Shown: positions 7,245 through 14,000 of the stretch, one piece after another
Layout: each line of letters starts with the position of its first letter
How positions within the stretch are numbered: position 1 is the first letter of the stretch
Source: Elusimicrobiota bacterium
GTDB taxonomy: Bacteria; Elusimicrobiota; Elusimicrobia; JACQJN01
Reading direction: 5' to 3'
Length of the DNA stretch: 14,444 bases
Assembly (NCBI GenBank): GCA_016205045.1
Contig: JACQJM010000082.1
Location: forward strand, 1-14,444
Notes under the pieces: model-generated
Databases searched by the model: none
Told to the model about the DNA's origin: nothing
The model's input: the letters and a program-made list of their open reading frames with translations, nothing else
Position numbers and translations under genes: made by a program

Positions 7245-8609
7245 ATGCAGACATCCCTAACCCCTTCCGAAAAACCTGTTCATAGCCCTGAATATCGTTG
7301 GCGCCGTTTTCAAAATTGGTTTCCCCTGGGCCTTACCTATGCCACTTTCTACATGTCTCGCTACAATTTGAACGTAGCCTCCACCGAAGTGATGGGACGG
7401 TTCCACTGGAGCAAGGCTGAGTTCGGGGTGGTGGCCACCGCTGGGTTCTGGACCTACGCCCTCTCTGTTATACTCAACGGTCCCTTAACCGATCGCATCG
7501 GAGGAAAGCGAGCCATTTTGACCGCAGCCCTAGGAACGGCGGCGATCAATGCTTTGGTAGGATTTTTATTTTTAAACGGATGGACCACCAAGGTTTTGGT
7601 GGGCATGAGCCTTCTTTACGCGGTCAATATGTACTTTCAGTCTTTCGGAGCCCTCTCGGTGGTTAAAACCAACGCTCCCTGGTTTCATGTTCGAGAACGC
7701 GGAGTATTCGGGGGCATATTCGGCAGCATGATTTCGGGTGGTTACTTTTTAGCCATGACGGTGGGAGGCTGGATCCTTGCCTACCTTCCCTGGTACTGCG
7801 TGTTTTTGATTCCTTCGGCGGCCGTAGGGGTGATGTACATTATCGATAAAGCCTTGGTAGTCAATTCACCCAAGGAGGCAGGATTCGAAAATTTCAACAC
7901 GGGAGATGCCTCCAGCCATTCGACCGACAAGGACAAGCCTGTAGATCTTCCCTATTTAGTCAAAAATGTATTCACCAATCCCGTGATTCTTACTTTGACG
8001 GCAGCCGAGTTTTGCACGGGTTTCGTGCGGCAAGGGCTTTTACTCTGGTTTGTGCCTTTCCTGAAAGAGGTGCATCACATCCACCATGGCACCACCCTAT
8101 TCTCGGTAGCCACGGTGGGAATCACGGTGGGCGGCATCCTGGGAGGGCTTCTGTGTGGGTTCCTTTCGGATAAAGTATTTCAATCCCGAAGGCCTCCTGT
8201 AGCTTTCGTATTCTACATGGGACAGATTGTCTCCCTTTTGATTCTGGGTTGGGTGACTCAACCCGGCGCGGCCGCTTTCATGATCGGGTTCACCTGCATG
8301 TGGATATTCGGGGTGCATGGGATGCTTTCCGGAACCGCTTCCATGGATTTCGGAGGCACCAAAGCCGCCGCCACGGTGACAGGACTTCTGGATGGAATCC
8401 AGTACATCGCGGCGGGCCTGACCGGCTTTCTGTTGGGAGGACTCCTGGACAAATTTGGGTGGAGCGTCTGGACTCCCATGATCATCCCGTTTTCCGCCAT
8501 CGGGGGTCTTTTGATGCTGACCCTTTGGAACAGCACTCCCAAGAACACCAAAGTGTCCTTGCCTGCTAAAAAACCCTCTGCGCCAGAAAGAGAAGCGGTT
8601 ACCGCGTAA
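7245..8609 (+). CDS. MFS transporter of the organophosphate:phosphate antiporter (OPA, GlpT/UhpT) family
   Basis: A 454-residue inner-membrane protein with about 12 membrane segments. OPA carriers swap phosphate for sugar- or glycerol-phosphates. The membership call rests on the order of motifs: YMSRYNLNVA in helix 1 with R39 (the place of the substrate-binding R45 of GlpT); the MFS loop 2-3 motif NGPLTDRIGGKR at about 78-89; and the helix 7 motif VRQGLLLWFVPFLKEVHH with R262 (matching the second substrate arginine, R269 in GlpT). A hydrophilic loop at about 203-240 splits the two halves. The substrate cannot be read from this. The stop codon overlaps the HAD start codon (TAATG), so it leads a coupled set with the hydrolase and the nuclease. 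Confidence 0.88.
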   Translation: MQTSLTPSEKPVHSPEYRWRRFQNWFPLGLTYATFYMSRYNLNVASTEVMGRFHWSKAEFGVVATAGFWTYALSVILNGPLTDRIGGKRAILTAALGTAAINALVGFLFLNGWTTKVLVGMSLLYAVNMYFQSFGALSVVKTNAPWFHVRERGVFGGIFGSMISGGYFLAMTVGGWILAYLPWYCVFLIPSAAVGVMYIIDKALVVNSPKEAGFENFNTGDASSHSTDKDKPVDLPYLVKNVFTNPVILTLTAAEFCTGFVRQGLLLWFVPFLKEVHHIHHGTTLFSVATVGITVGGILGGLLCGFLSDKVFQSRRPPVAFVFYMGQIVSLLILGWVTQPGAAAFMIGFTCMWIFGVHGMLSGTASMDFGGTKAAATVTGLLDGIQYIAAGLTGFLLGGLLDKFGWSVWTPMIIPFSAIGGLLMLTLWNSTPKNTKVSLPAKKPSAPEREAVTA

Positions 8610-9388
8610 TGCCGACCCGGCCTCTAGAAGATACAACTCAAAGACCGACAAAAGAGTTGTCTCAATCTGAAGTCCTGCAGGATATCCTCTTAGAACTATT
8701 ATCTCTCCGCAAAAAAGACTTAACCCCTCTCGTCATTTTTGATATAGATGACACCCTGCTTTCCACCCTCCCACGGCATCTGCGCATCTTAAAAGAGTTC
8801 ACGACTCAACCCGAGCTGTGTTCGTGCTTCCCCAAAGAAGCGAAACGTCTAGCCTCTTTAAAAACCGTGGATATTCGGTACTCCATCACCGATACCGCTC
8901 GGTCGGCCGGAGTGATGGAGGAGACTCTTCTCAAAGAGCTGCTGGATTTCTGGTTCGATCGTTTTTTTAAAAACGAATTCCTGCGCGCCGATGATCCCGT
9001 GGCGGGAGCCCCTGACTACTGCCAGGAAGTCATTGCCCAAGGAAGCCACCTTGTTTACTTGACGGGCCGCGATGAGGCGATGCGAGAGGGAACTCTTTTT
9101 AGCCTCTCCCGGCACGGCTTCCCCATGCCCAATGAGAAAAATGTCCGCTTGATCCTAAAACCTAAATTTGAAACCCCGGATGCGGAGTATAAGTCCGAAG
9201 CTCTGGAAAAGATTTCCGAGATGGGAGAAGTAGCAGCCGTATTTGAAAACGAGCCTTCTCACATTAATTTTTGCCAAGAACGCTTCCCTCAGGCCAGCAT
9301 GGTGTTCGTGGATACCCACCACTCGGGAAAACCCGTCACCCCGCACTCCCACATCCCTTGGATTAAAAACTTTCTGAAATCCCTTTAA
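8609..9388 (+). CDS. HAD-superfamily hydrolase (probable phosphatase), cytoplasmic
   Basis: A 259-residue protein with no signal peptide. HAD motif I is FDIDDTL with nucleophile D45 and acid D47; motif II is VYLTGR with T152; a lysine for motif III is offered by KPKFE (K184) or YKSEAL (K195). The place of motif IV reads VFENEPSHINF at about 211-221, with glutamates E213 and E215 where most HADs have aspartates. A helical cap of about 80 residues lies between motifs I and II. The substrate is unknown. Its neighbours suggest that it removes phosphate from compounds brought in by the upstream transporter. The start overlaps the transporter stop and its own stop overlaps the nuclease start, both as TAATG, so translation of the three is probably linked. 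Confidence 0.85.
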   Translation: MPTRPLEDTTQRPTKELSQSEVLQDILLELLSLRKKDLTPLVIFDIDDTLLSTLPRHLRILKEFTTQPELCSCFPKEAKRLASLKTVDIRYSITDTARSAGVMEETLLKELLDFWFDRFFKNEFLRADDPVAGAPDYCQEVIAQGSHLVYLTGRDEAMREGTLFSLSRHGFPMPNEKNVRLILKPKFETPDAEYKSEALEKISEMGEVAAVFENEPSHINFCQERFPQASMVFVDTHHSGKPVTPHSHIPWIKNFLKSL

Positions 9389-10026
9389 TGCTTGCCTCCC
9401 AAAAAACAACAAGCCTCCTCACCAGCCTGATCATTCTTCTTGGCTCTTTTAATCTCTTGAGTCATGCAGAGAGCGTCCTTTCCCGTGCAACTCAAGAAAA
9501 CGCATTAACCACAGCCTACGGAGAGGCACAGAGAGTCGCTCAACAGACAGTCCCAGGAACCCCTCGCTCTTCTCGCCCACCTGTCGAATCTTCATTTTCG
9601 GGCGTGGTCGTTTCTATCCAGGATGGGGACACCATAGGAGTTTTAAGGGAGATTGCAGGGGACAAACAAGAAGTGCGAATCCGGCTTTACGGCATTGACT
9701 GTCCTGAGAAAAGTCAGCCATTTGGAAATCGAGCCAAAGAGTTTACTTCCGATCTGTCCTGGGCAAAGAATGTCACCGTTCACGTTAAAGATGTCGACCG
9801 ATACGGCAGACTTGTGGCCGAAGTCATTCTCCCCGATGGCCGCAGCCTGAACCAAGAACTGGTCAGGGAGGGATACGCGTGGTGGTACCAACATTTTGCT
9901 CCCAAAAATAAAGAACTTGACTCTTTGCAAAAAGAGGCTCGAAAATCTAAAAAAGGACTTTGGAGCATTCCCAACCCTACTCCTCCCTGGGATTTTAGAG
10001 CCTCACGACAACACAAAAACTACTGA
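9388..10026 (+). CDS. Exported thermonuclease (staphylococcal nuclease/SNc family)
   Basis: A 212-residue protein predicted to cut DNA and RNA outside the cytoplasm, using calcium. Residues 1-27 form a signal peptide (hydrophobic core LLTSLIILLGSFNLL, cleavage after SHA), followed by a linker to about residue 68. The SNase domain covers about 70-205. Catalytic positions are all kept: D81 in DGDT (D21 of staphylococcal nuclease), R99 and D104 in RLYGIDCPE (R35 and D40), E107 (E43) and R141 in DRYGR (R87). The tail motif KKGLW is typical of bacterial members. It is the third gene of the TAATG-linked set and lacks its own ribosome binding site, which fits coupling. The next gene starts 36 bp later. 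Confidence 0.93.
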   Translation: MLASQKTTSLLTSLIILLGSFNLLSHAESVLSRATQENALTTAYGEAQRVAQQTVPGTPRSSRPPVESSFSGVVVSIQDGDTIGVLREIAGDKQEVRIRLYGIDCPEKSQPFGNRAKEFTSDLSWAKNVTVHVKDVDRYGRLVAEVILPDGRSLNQELVREGYAWWYQHFAPKNKELDSLQKEARKSKKGLWSIPNPTPPWDFRASRQHKNY

Positions 10027-10062
10027 TGCCTGCGTAAGTAACGCCCTATCCCGAAGGAAAAA

Positions 10063-10614
10063 ATGGAAGGGTTTTTCAGGAAAAGATATAATAAACCTAT
10101 GGAAACCCAAGAGGCGGTCATTTTGATCGGACACGGAGCCGCGGCGTCCGACACTCCCAGACCTTTGGTGGAAGAGCTCAAAAAATTGGAGATGCGGCGC
10201 AGAGCCCAAAAAATCCTTCAGATGAGCCCTCGTGAAGCGGAACTGGACAAACAGGTGCGCCAATGGCCCCGAACCCACAAAACAGACCCTTATAAATATG
10301 GTCTCGAGAAAATTCTAGAGACTTTGCAGAAAAAATTATCCGACAAACACGTCGTGCTGGCTTTCAACGAGTTCTGTGCTCCCAGCGTAGAAGAGATTAT
10401 CGCACAACTTGTAAATCAGGGATTCAAGCAGATCACACTGATTTCAACCATGTTCACCCGGGGGGGCATTCATGCCGAGGTAGAGATTCCTGAGATTGTG
10501 GTCTTAGCTCGCAAACAGCACCCCAACATTCGTTTTGAGTACATTTGGCCTTTCGATTTGAGTCTAGTAGCGGATTTCCTAACGCAACACATTCAAAAAA
10601 TAAGAGTCTCCTAA
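10063..10614 (+). CDS. CbiX/sirohydrochlorin chelatase-family protein with an unusual basic insertion
   Basis: A 183-residue protein resembling small class II chelatases, which insert Co, Ni or Fe into sirohydrochlorin-type tetrapyrroles. The metal-site residues seem conserved: H24 in VILIGHGAA, E103 in FNEFCAPSVEEII, and H137 in RGGIHAEVEIPEI (family form GGxHxxxDIP). Between the first and second motifs sits a charged stretch of about 40 residues (44-80, containing MRRRAQKILQMSPREAEL) that ordinary CbiX lacks, so its substrate may differ. Two starts are possible. The ATG at 10063 has AAGGA 4 nt upstream. The ATG at 10099 removes 12 basic residues and lies 7 nt after a TATAAT, which would give a leaderless message. 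The stop codon overlaps the first of two palindromes. Confidence 0.75.
   Translation: MEGFFRKRYNKPMETQEAVILIGHGAAASDTPRPLVEELKKLEMRRRAQKILQMSPREAELDKQVRQWPRTHKTDPYKYGLEKILETLQKKLSDKHVVLAFNEFCAPSVEEIIAQLVNQGFKQITLISTMFTRGGIHAEVEIPEIVVLARKQHPNIRFEYIWPFDLSLVADFLTQHIQKIRVS
10087..10092 (+). promoter_or_regulatory. Possible -10 element giving a leaderless chelatase message
   Basis: TATAAT is followed after 6 nt by the ATG at 10099. If used, transcription would begin at or next to that start codon. The -35 region is weak (TGGAAG at 10064-10069). Confidence 0.4.
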
Positions 10615-10631
10615 AGGAGGCTGCCTCCTTT
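10613..10631. repeat. 19-nt perfect palindrome, copy 1
   Basis: AAAGGAGGCTGCCTCCTTT has 8-bp arms around CTG (9-bp arms around one base in DNA) and begins inside the chelatase stop codon. It is followed by one more T and then CACG, so it could act as a weak terminator. It is identical to copy 2. Confidence 0.9.
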
Positions 10632-10667
10632 TCACGAATAAATATGTTTAATTTGTTTTTTTATTCA

Positions 10668-10686
10668 AAAGGAGGCTGCCTCCTTT
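10668..10686. repeat. 19-nt perfect palindrome, copy 2, before the NDH-2 start
   Basis: Identical to the copy at 10613-10631 and 55 bp downstream of it. Its AAGGAGG would be the only Shine-Dalgarno-like sequence for the NDH-2 start at 10693, but it lies 17 nt away and is paired with CCTCCTT when the hairpin forms. Between the copies, GAATAAA at 10636-10642 also pairs with TTTATTC at 10660-10666, so the two copies can form one long hairpin with a CAC bulge. Confidence 0.9.
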
Positions 10687-10692
10687 AATGTT

Positions 10693-11976
10693 ATGGATAA
10701 GCTGCCTAAAATTGTCATTGTGGGGGGAGGGTTTGGCGGACTTTATGCGGCCTTCACCCTACATAAAAAACCTGTAGACGTCATATTGGTGGACCGCCGC
10801 AACCATCACCTCTTCCAGCCTTTTCTGTATCAAGTGGCCACCGCCGGGCTCTCCCCCGGAAATATCTCCCAACCCATCCGTCATATATTAAGCCGCAGCC
10901 CCAATATCCGGGTGCTTCTGGCGGAAGCCACGGAAGTAGACCCGGAACGCCGCCAGCTTCATCTCGCAGACGCCCAGATTCCCTATGACACTCTGATTTT
11001 GGCCACCGGGGCGAGCCACTCCTATTTTGGCCACGAGGAGTGGAAACCTTTCGCCCCAGGGCTCAAAGACATCGAGGATGCGGTGGAAATTCGACGCCGC
11101 ATCCTTCTAGCGTTTGAAGCCGCGGAACGAGAATTAGACGAAGCCCGCCGAAAAGCCTTGCTCTCCTTTGTGGTAATTGGAGCGGGCCCCACCGGCGTAG
11201 AGCTGGCGGGAGCCTTAGTGGAGATCGCTCAACACACGTTGGCCCATGATTTTAAATCCATCAATCCAGCCCAGGCCCGTATCATTCTTTTGGAAGCAGC
11301 GCCCCGTATTCTACCCACGTTTGCCGAAAGCTTAGGCCAAGCGGCCACTCAGTACCTGACCAAGAGAGGGGTGGAAGTTCGCACCCAAACCGCCGTGACC
11401 CGCATCAGCTCCGGACTCGTGGAAGCCGGCTCTCAACGCTTTCCAGCACAAACTATTTTATGGGCCGCCGGAGTGGCCGCCTCTCCTTTGGCTAGAACCC
11501 TCAAAGTCCCTCTGGACAAAGCGGGGCGGGTTTTGGTGCATCCCGATTTGACCATCCCAGGACATCCTGATGTTTTCGTGATCGGCGACATTGCGGCGTT
11601 TCATCACCAAGGGAACAAGCCTTTGCCCGGCATGGCCCCTGTAGCGATCCAGATGGGCCGCCACGCCGCATGCAACATCCTGCGAAAAATCCAAGGGCAA
11701 GAAACCCTTCCCTTTCATTACCGCGACAAGGGCATGATGGCCACCATCGGAAGAAATGCCGCCGTCGCGGAGATAGGTCCTTTTCGGTTCACGGGATTTC
11801 CGGCTTGGGTGGTGTGGCTGTGGGCGCACATTTTTTTCCTGATCGGTTTCCGCAACCGGTTGATGGTGATGATCGAGTGGCTATGGGCCTATGTCACTTT
11901 CAGCCGCGGTGTGCGCCTTATCACGGGCGACACCACGCTCGCCTCCCGAAGATCTAGTTCAGACAGACCCAACTAG
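10693..11976 (+). CDS. ndh: Type II NADH:quinone oxidoreductase (NDH-2), membrane-associated flavoprotein
   Basis: A 427-residue enzyme that passes electrons from NADH to quinone without pumping protons. The FAD-binding Rossmann motif is IVIVGGGFGG at 7-16 with acid D34. The NADH-binding motif is VVIGAGPTGVELAG at 160-173 with E201 at the end of the second strand, as in NADH-preferring members. The second FAD contact is VFVIGDI at 295-301. The quinone-site region reads MAPVAIQMGRHAA at 314-326 (family form AQxAxQxG). The C-terminal part at 366-402 is rich in tryptophan and hydrophobic residues (FPAWVVWLWAHIFFLIGF) and probably anchors the enzyme to the inner membrane. The start is the ATG at 10693. 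No ribosome binding site lies at normal spacing; the twin palindromes upstream may control translation or transcription. Confidence 0.92.
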   Translation: MDKLPKIVIVGGGFGGLYAAFTLHKKPVDVILVDRRNHHLFQPFLYQVATAGLSPGNISQPIRHILSRSPNIRVLLAEATEVDPERRQLHLADAQIPYDTLILATGASHSYFGHEEWKPFAPGLKDIEDAVEIRRRILLAFEAAERELDEARRKALLSFVVIGAGPTGVELAGALVEIAQHTLAHDFKSINPAQARIILLEAAPRILPTFAESLGQAATQYLTKRGVEVRTQTAVTRISSGLVEAGSQRFPAQTILWAAGVAASPLARTLKVPLDKAGRVLVHPDLTIPGHPDVFVIGDIAAFHHQGNKPLPGMAPVAIQMGRHAACNILRKIQGQETLPFHYRDKGMMATIGRNAAVAEIGPFRFTGFPAWVVWLWAHIFFLIGFRNRLMVMIEWLWAYVTFSRGVRLITGDTTLASRRSSSDRPN

Positions 11977-12005
11977 AATTTATCGTCCTGGTGAAGAATT
12001 TCTAG

Positions 12006-12011
12006 TATAAT
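12006..12011 (+). promoter_or_regulatory. -10 element of the DedA-family gene
   Basis: TATAAT lies 12 nt before the ATG at 12024. The predicted leader is only about 6 nt, with AGG next to the start codon. A 7-bp inverted repeat (ACTAGAA at 11972-11978, TTCTAGT at 12000-12006) joins the NDH-2 stop codon to the -10. No clear -35 is seen. Confidence 0.5.
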
Positions 12012-12023
12012 GCTCCCTCTAGG

Positions 12024-12677
12024 ATGGAACACCTCATCACTTTTGCCATTTATTTGTTTGATTTTATCCTCCACCTGGATAAACATCTCAACACCATTAT
12101 CCAGCAGTACGGGACCTGGACTTACCTTATTCTCTTTATGATCGTCTTCTGTGAAACAGGATTGGTGGTCACCCCCCTTCTTCCCGGAGATTCTCTGCTC
12201 TTCGCCGCCGGGGCTTTTGCGGGCATGGGCTCTTTAAATGTGGGGTGGCTTTTCTTGCTTCTCGGCGCCGCGGCGATTTTGGGGGATACCGTCAACTACC
12301 AGATAGGAAATTACTTGGGGCCTAAAGTCTTCCAAAAAGAGGACTCACGGTTTCTTAAGAAGGAATATCTAGACCGCACCCACCAGTTTTATGAAAAATA
12401 CGGCGGAAAGACCATCATCATTGCGCGATTCGTGCCTATCGTGCGCACATTCGCCCCCTTCGTGGCGGGAGTGGGCCACATGACCTATGGGCGGTTCCTC
12501 TCCTACAACGTGGTGGGAGGCATCCTCTGGGTGGCTGTTTTCGTAGGAGGAGGGTATCTCTTCGGAAACCTTCCCGCCGTCAAACACAACTTCACCTTAG
12601 TGATCCTGGCTATCATCGTTCTCTCCATTCTTCCCGGCATTATTGAGTTTCTTCGCGCCCGTCGAAAAACCTCTTAA
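12024..12677 (+). CDS. DedA/SNARE-associated (VTT domain) inner-membrane protein
   Basis: A 217-residue membrane protein. Members of this family are needed for envelope stability and proton-motive-force upkeep, and some recycle undecaprenyl phosphate or phosphatidylethanolamine across the membrane. Family positions are visible: E44 in FCETGLVVTPLLPGDSLLF and D56 in its PGD; then GDTVNYQIGNYLG at 87-99; and R135 and R141 in IARFVPIVRTFAPFVAGVGHM, the most conserved DedA stretch. Re-entrant and transmembrane hydrophobic segments lie at about 30-66, 72-90, 143-180 and 188-210, and the C-terminus is basic (RARRKTS). The substrate cannot be told from sequence. It follows NDH-2 by 47 bp but seems to have its own -10 element. 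Confidence 0.9.
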   Translation: MEHLITFAIYLFDFILHLDKHLNTIIQQYGTWTYLILFMIVFCETGLVVTPLLPGDSLLFAAGAFAGMGSLNVGWLFLLLGAAAILGDTVNYQIGNYLGPKVFQKEDSRFLKKEYLDRTHQFYEKYGGKTIIIARFVPIVRTFAPFVAGVGHMTYGRFLSYNVVGGILWVAVFVGGGYLFGNLPAVKHNFTLVILAIIVLSILPGIIEFLRARRKTS

Positions 12678-12693
12678 AACCACTCTCTAAAAA

Positions 12694-12702
12694 TGGTAAA
12701 AT
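12694..12702 (+). promoter_or_regulatory. Promoter of the Fe-S fusion gene
   Basis: TGGTAAAAT is an extended -10 with a TTAAAA at 12674-12679 as -35 (4 of 6 consensus bases) at 17-bp spacing. AGGAGG at 12742-12747 precedes the ATG at 12754 by 6 nt. Confidence 0.55.
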
Positions 12703-12753
12703 AGTAATGCACCTTTGATTTTTCCCCATCTTGTAGATTTCCAGGAGGCTCTC

Positions 12754-13917
12754 ATGACCACCGCCACTGCCAGAAAAGAAATTTCTCCTCAAAGCACCAT
12801 GGAAGAAGTTTTAGCCGCTTATCCCAGCGCCCAGCGCGCTCTTTTTACGCGCTATCACATTGGAGGATGCTCCGACTGCGGCTTCCAACCCACAGAGACC
12901 CTGGAACAAGTCCTACTTCGCAAAAATGTCCTGGATGTGGAAGAAGCCATTCAACACATCAAAACAAGCCAGGGAGTGGATGACCGCATGCAAATTACCC
13001 CTGAAGAGCTCTCAAAAAATTTAAAACAAAAAGGGGTCAAGCTCATTGATGTGCGCACTCCACGGGAATACCGTCTTTTTCATATCGAGGGAGCCCTCTT
13101 GGCGACAGAAGAGCTCGTCAAAGAAATCATGTCTCAGTGGTCAAAAGACACACCCATCATGCTTTATTGCCACCTGGGAACTCGAAGCCTGGATGCCGCC
13201 TCTTATCTGATAGGCCATGGCTTTACTCAGGTGAGCTCTCTGCGCGGCGGGTTAGAGACTTGGTCTCAAAAAATCGATCCTCTGATGCCACGCTACGCTC
13301 CTCAAGAAGATTTGCAAAGTGTTTCTCCGGATTCCAAACTGGGTGTGTCTGTCTATGTTCATCCCAACAATCCCAATACAGCCAAGTTCGTGCTGAGCCA
13401 ACCCTTACTCCCCAAAGGTTCCGCTTATTTCCAGAATAAGGAATCGGCAAAAGGCTCTCCCTTGGCGGAAAAACTTTTTCAGTTGGATCAAGTGATGACC
13501 GTGCGCCTCTCAGAAAATACCCTCACCCTCACCCGCACCGACTGGGAAAATTGGCGGCCGGTGACCGAAAAAGTTTCCGAGATTCTCCGATCGCATATTC
13601 TCTCGGGCCAACCTGCCGTCTCTGAAAATGTCACCTCCTCTTCCCTGTCATCCGTGGAACTAAAAAACAAGGTTCAGGAAATCTTTGACACCCAAATCAA
13701 CCCCGCGGTGGCAGGACACGGCGGGAACATAGAGCTTTTGGATGTCAAGGATAACAACATTTACATCAAGATGGGAGGTGGGTGCCAAGGCTGTGGCCAA
13801 GCCAACGCCACCCTGCGTCAAGGGATCGAGGCCACCCTCCGGGAGACATTCCCCCAGATCAACGAGATCCTGGACGTGACGGATCACGCCTCAGGGACAA
13901 ACCCCTACTACAAGTAA
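12754..13917 (+). CDS. Four-domain fusion: DUF1858-like, rhodanese, Nfu N-terminal and NifU C-terminal scaffold
   Basis: A 387-residue cytoplasmic protein, probably for iron-sulfur cluster assembly with its own sulfur carrier. Residues about 12-70 resemble DUF1858 (TMEEVLAAYPSAQRALF, then IGGCSDCGF with C39 and C42). Residues about 80-175 are a rhodanese with LIDVRTPREY and the loop YCHLGTRS, whose C139 should carry persulfide. Residues about 197-290 match the Nfu N-terminal domain (VYVHPNNPNTAKFV, SPLAEKLFQLDQV, DWENWRPV). Residues about 302-380 match the NifU C-terminal scaffold (INPAVAGHGGNIELL, then GGGCQGCGQANATLRQGIEATL with C344 and C347). All six key cysteines and motif residues are intact. 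A linker rich in Ser and Val (288-301) joins the last two domains. The start is the ATG at 12754 with AGGAGG upstream; a longer frame from 12715 begins with TTG and has no domain support. Confidence 0.88.
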   Translation: MTTATARKEISPQSTMEEVLAAYPSAQRALFTRYHIGGCSDCGFQPTETLEQVLLRKNVLDVEEAIQHIKTSQGVDDRMQITPEELSKNLKQKGVKLIDVRTPREYRLFHIEGALLATEELVKEIMSQWSKDTPIMLYCHLGTRSLDAASYLIGHGFTQVSSLRGGLETWSQKIDPLMPRYAPQEDLQSVSPDSKLGVSVYVHPNNPNTAKFVLSQPLLPKGSAYFQNKESAKGSPLAEKLFQLDQVMTVRLSENTLTLTRTDWENWRPVTEKVSEILRSHILSGQPAVSENVTSSSLSSVELKNKVQEIFDTQINPAVAGHGGNIELLDVKDNNIYIKMGGGCQGCGQANATLRQGIEATLRETFPQINEILDVTDHASGTNPYYK

Positions 13918-13972
13918 TTTTAGATTTTGCCTGCCTGCCGGCGAGGCAGGGATTGCCGATTTTGGATTGAAT
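13918..13972. repeat. GC-rich palindrome with AT-rich flanks, resembling a dispersed intergenic repeat
   Basis: CCTGCCT at 13930-13936 pairs with AGGCAGG at 13944-13950 around GCCGGCG, itself containing the palindrome GCCGGC. The flanks are made of related units: TTTTAGATTTTG on the left and GATTTTGGATTGAATT on the right. It follows the fusion gene stop codon directly, so it could also act as a weak terminator, but there is no T-tract right after the stem. Only one copy is in this window. Confidence 0.6.
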
Positions 13973-14000
13973 TAGAAAAAATAGGCTTGACCCACTGTTC

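Noticed and set aside
8097..8651. 184-codon minus-strand frame across the end of the transporter gene
   Set aside because: It is antisense to well-defined membrane helices and to the coupled transporter/HAD junction, and shows no family features.
10613..10686. CRISPR-like array (two identical repeats with a spacer)
   Set aside because: There are only two units, the repeat is a perfect palindrome of 19 nt, and no cas gene is near. The spacer itself is part of an inverted repeat.
13931..13950. Intrinsic terminator of the Fe-S fusion gene
   Set aside because: The stem is suitable, but no run of T follows on either strand close to it. A dispersed repeat explains the flanking AT-rich units better.
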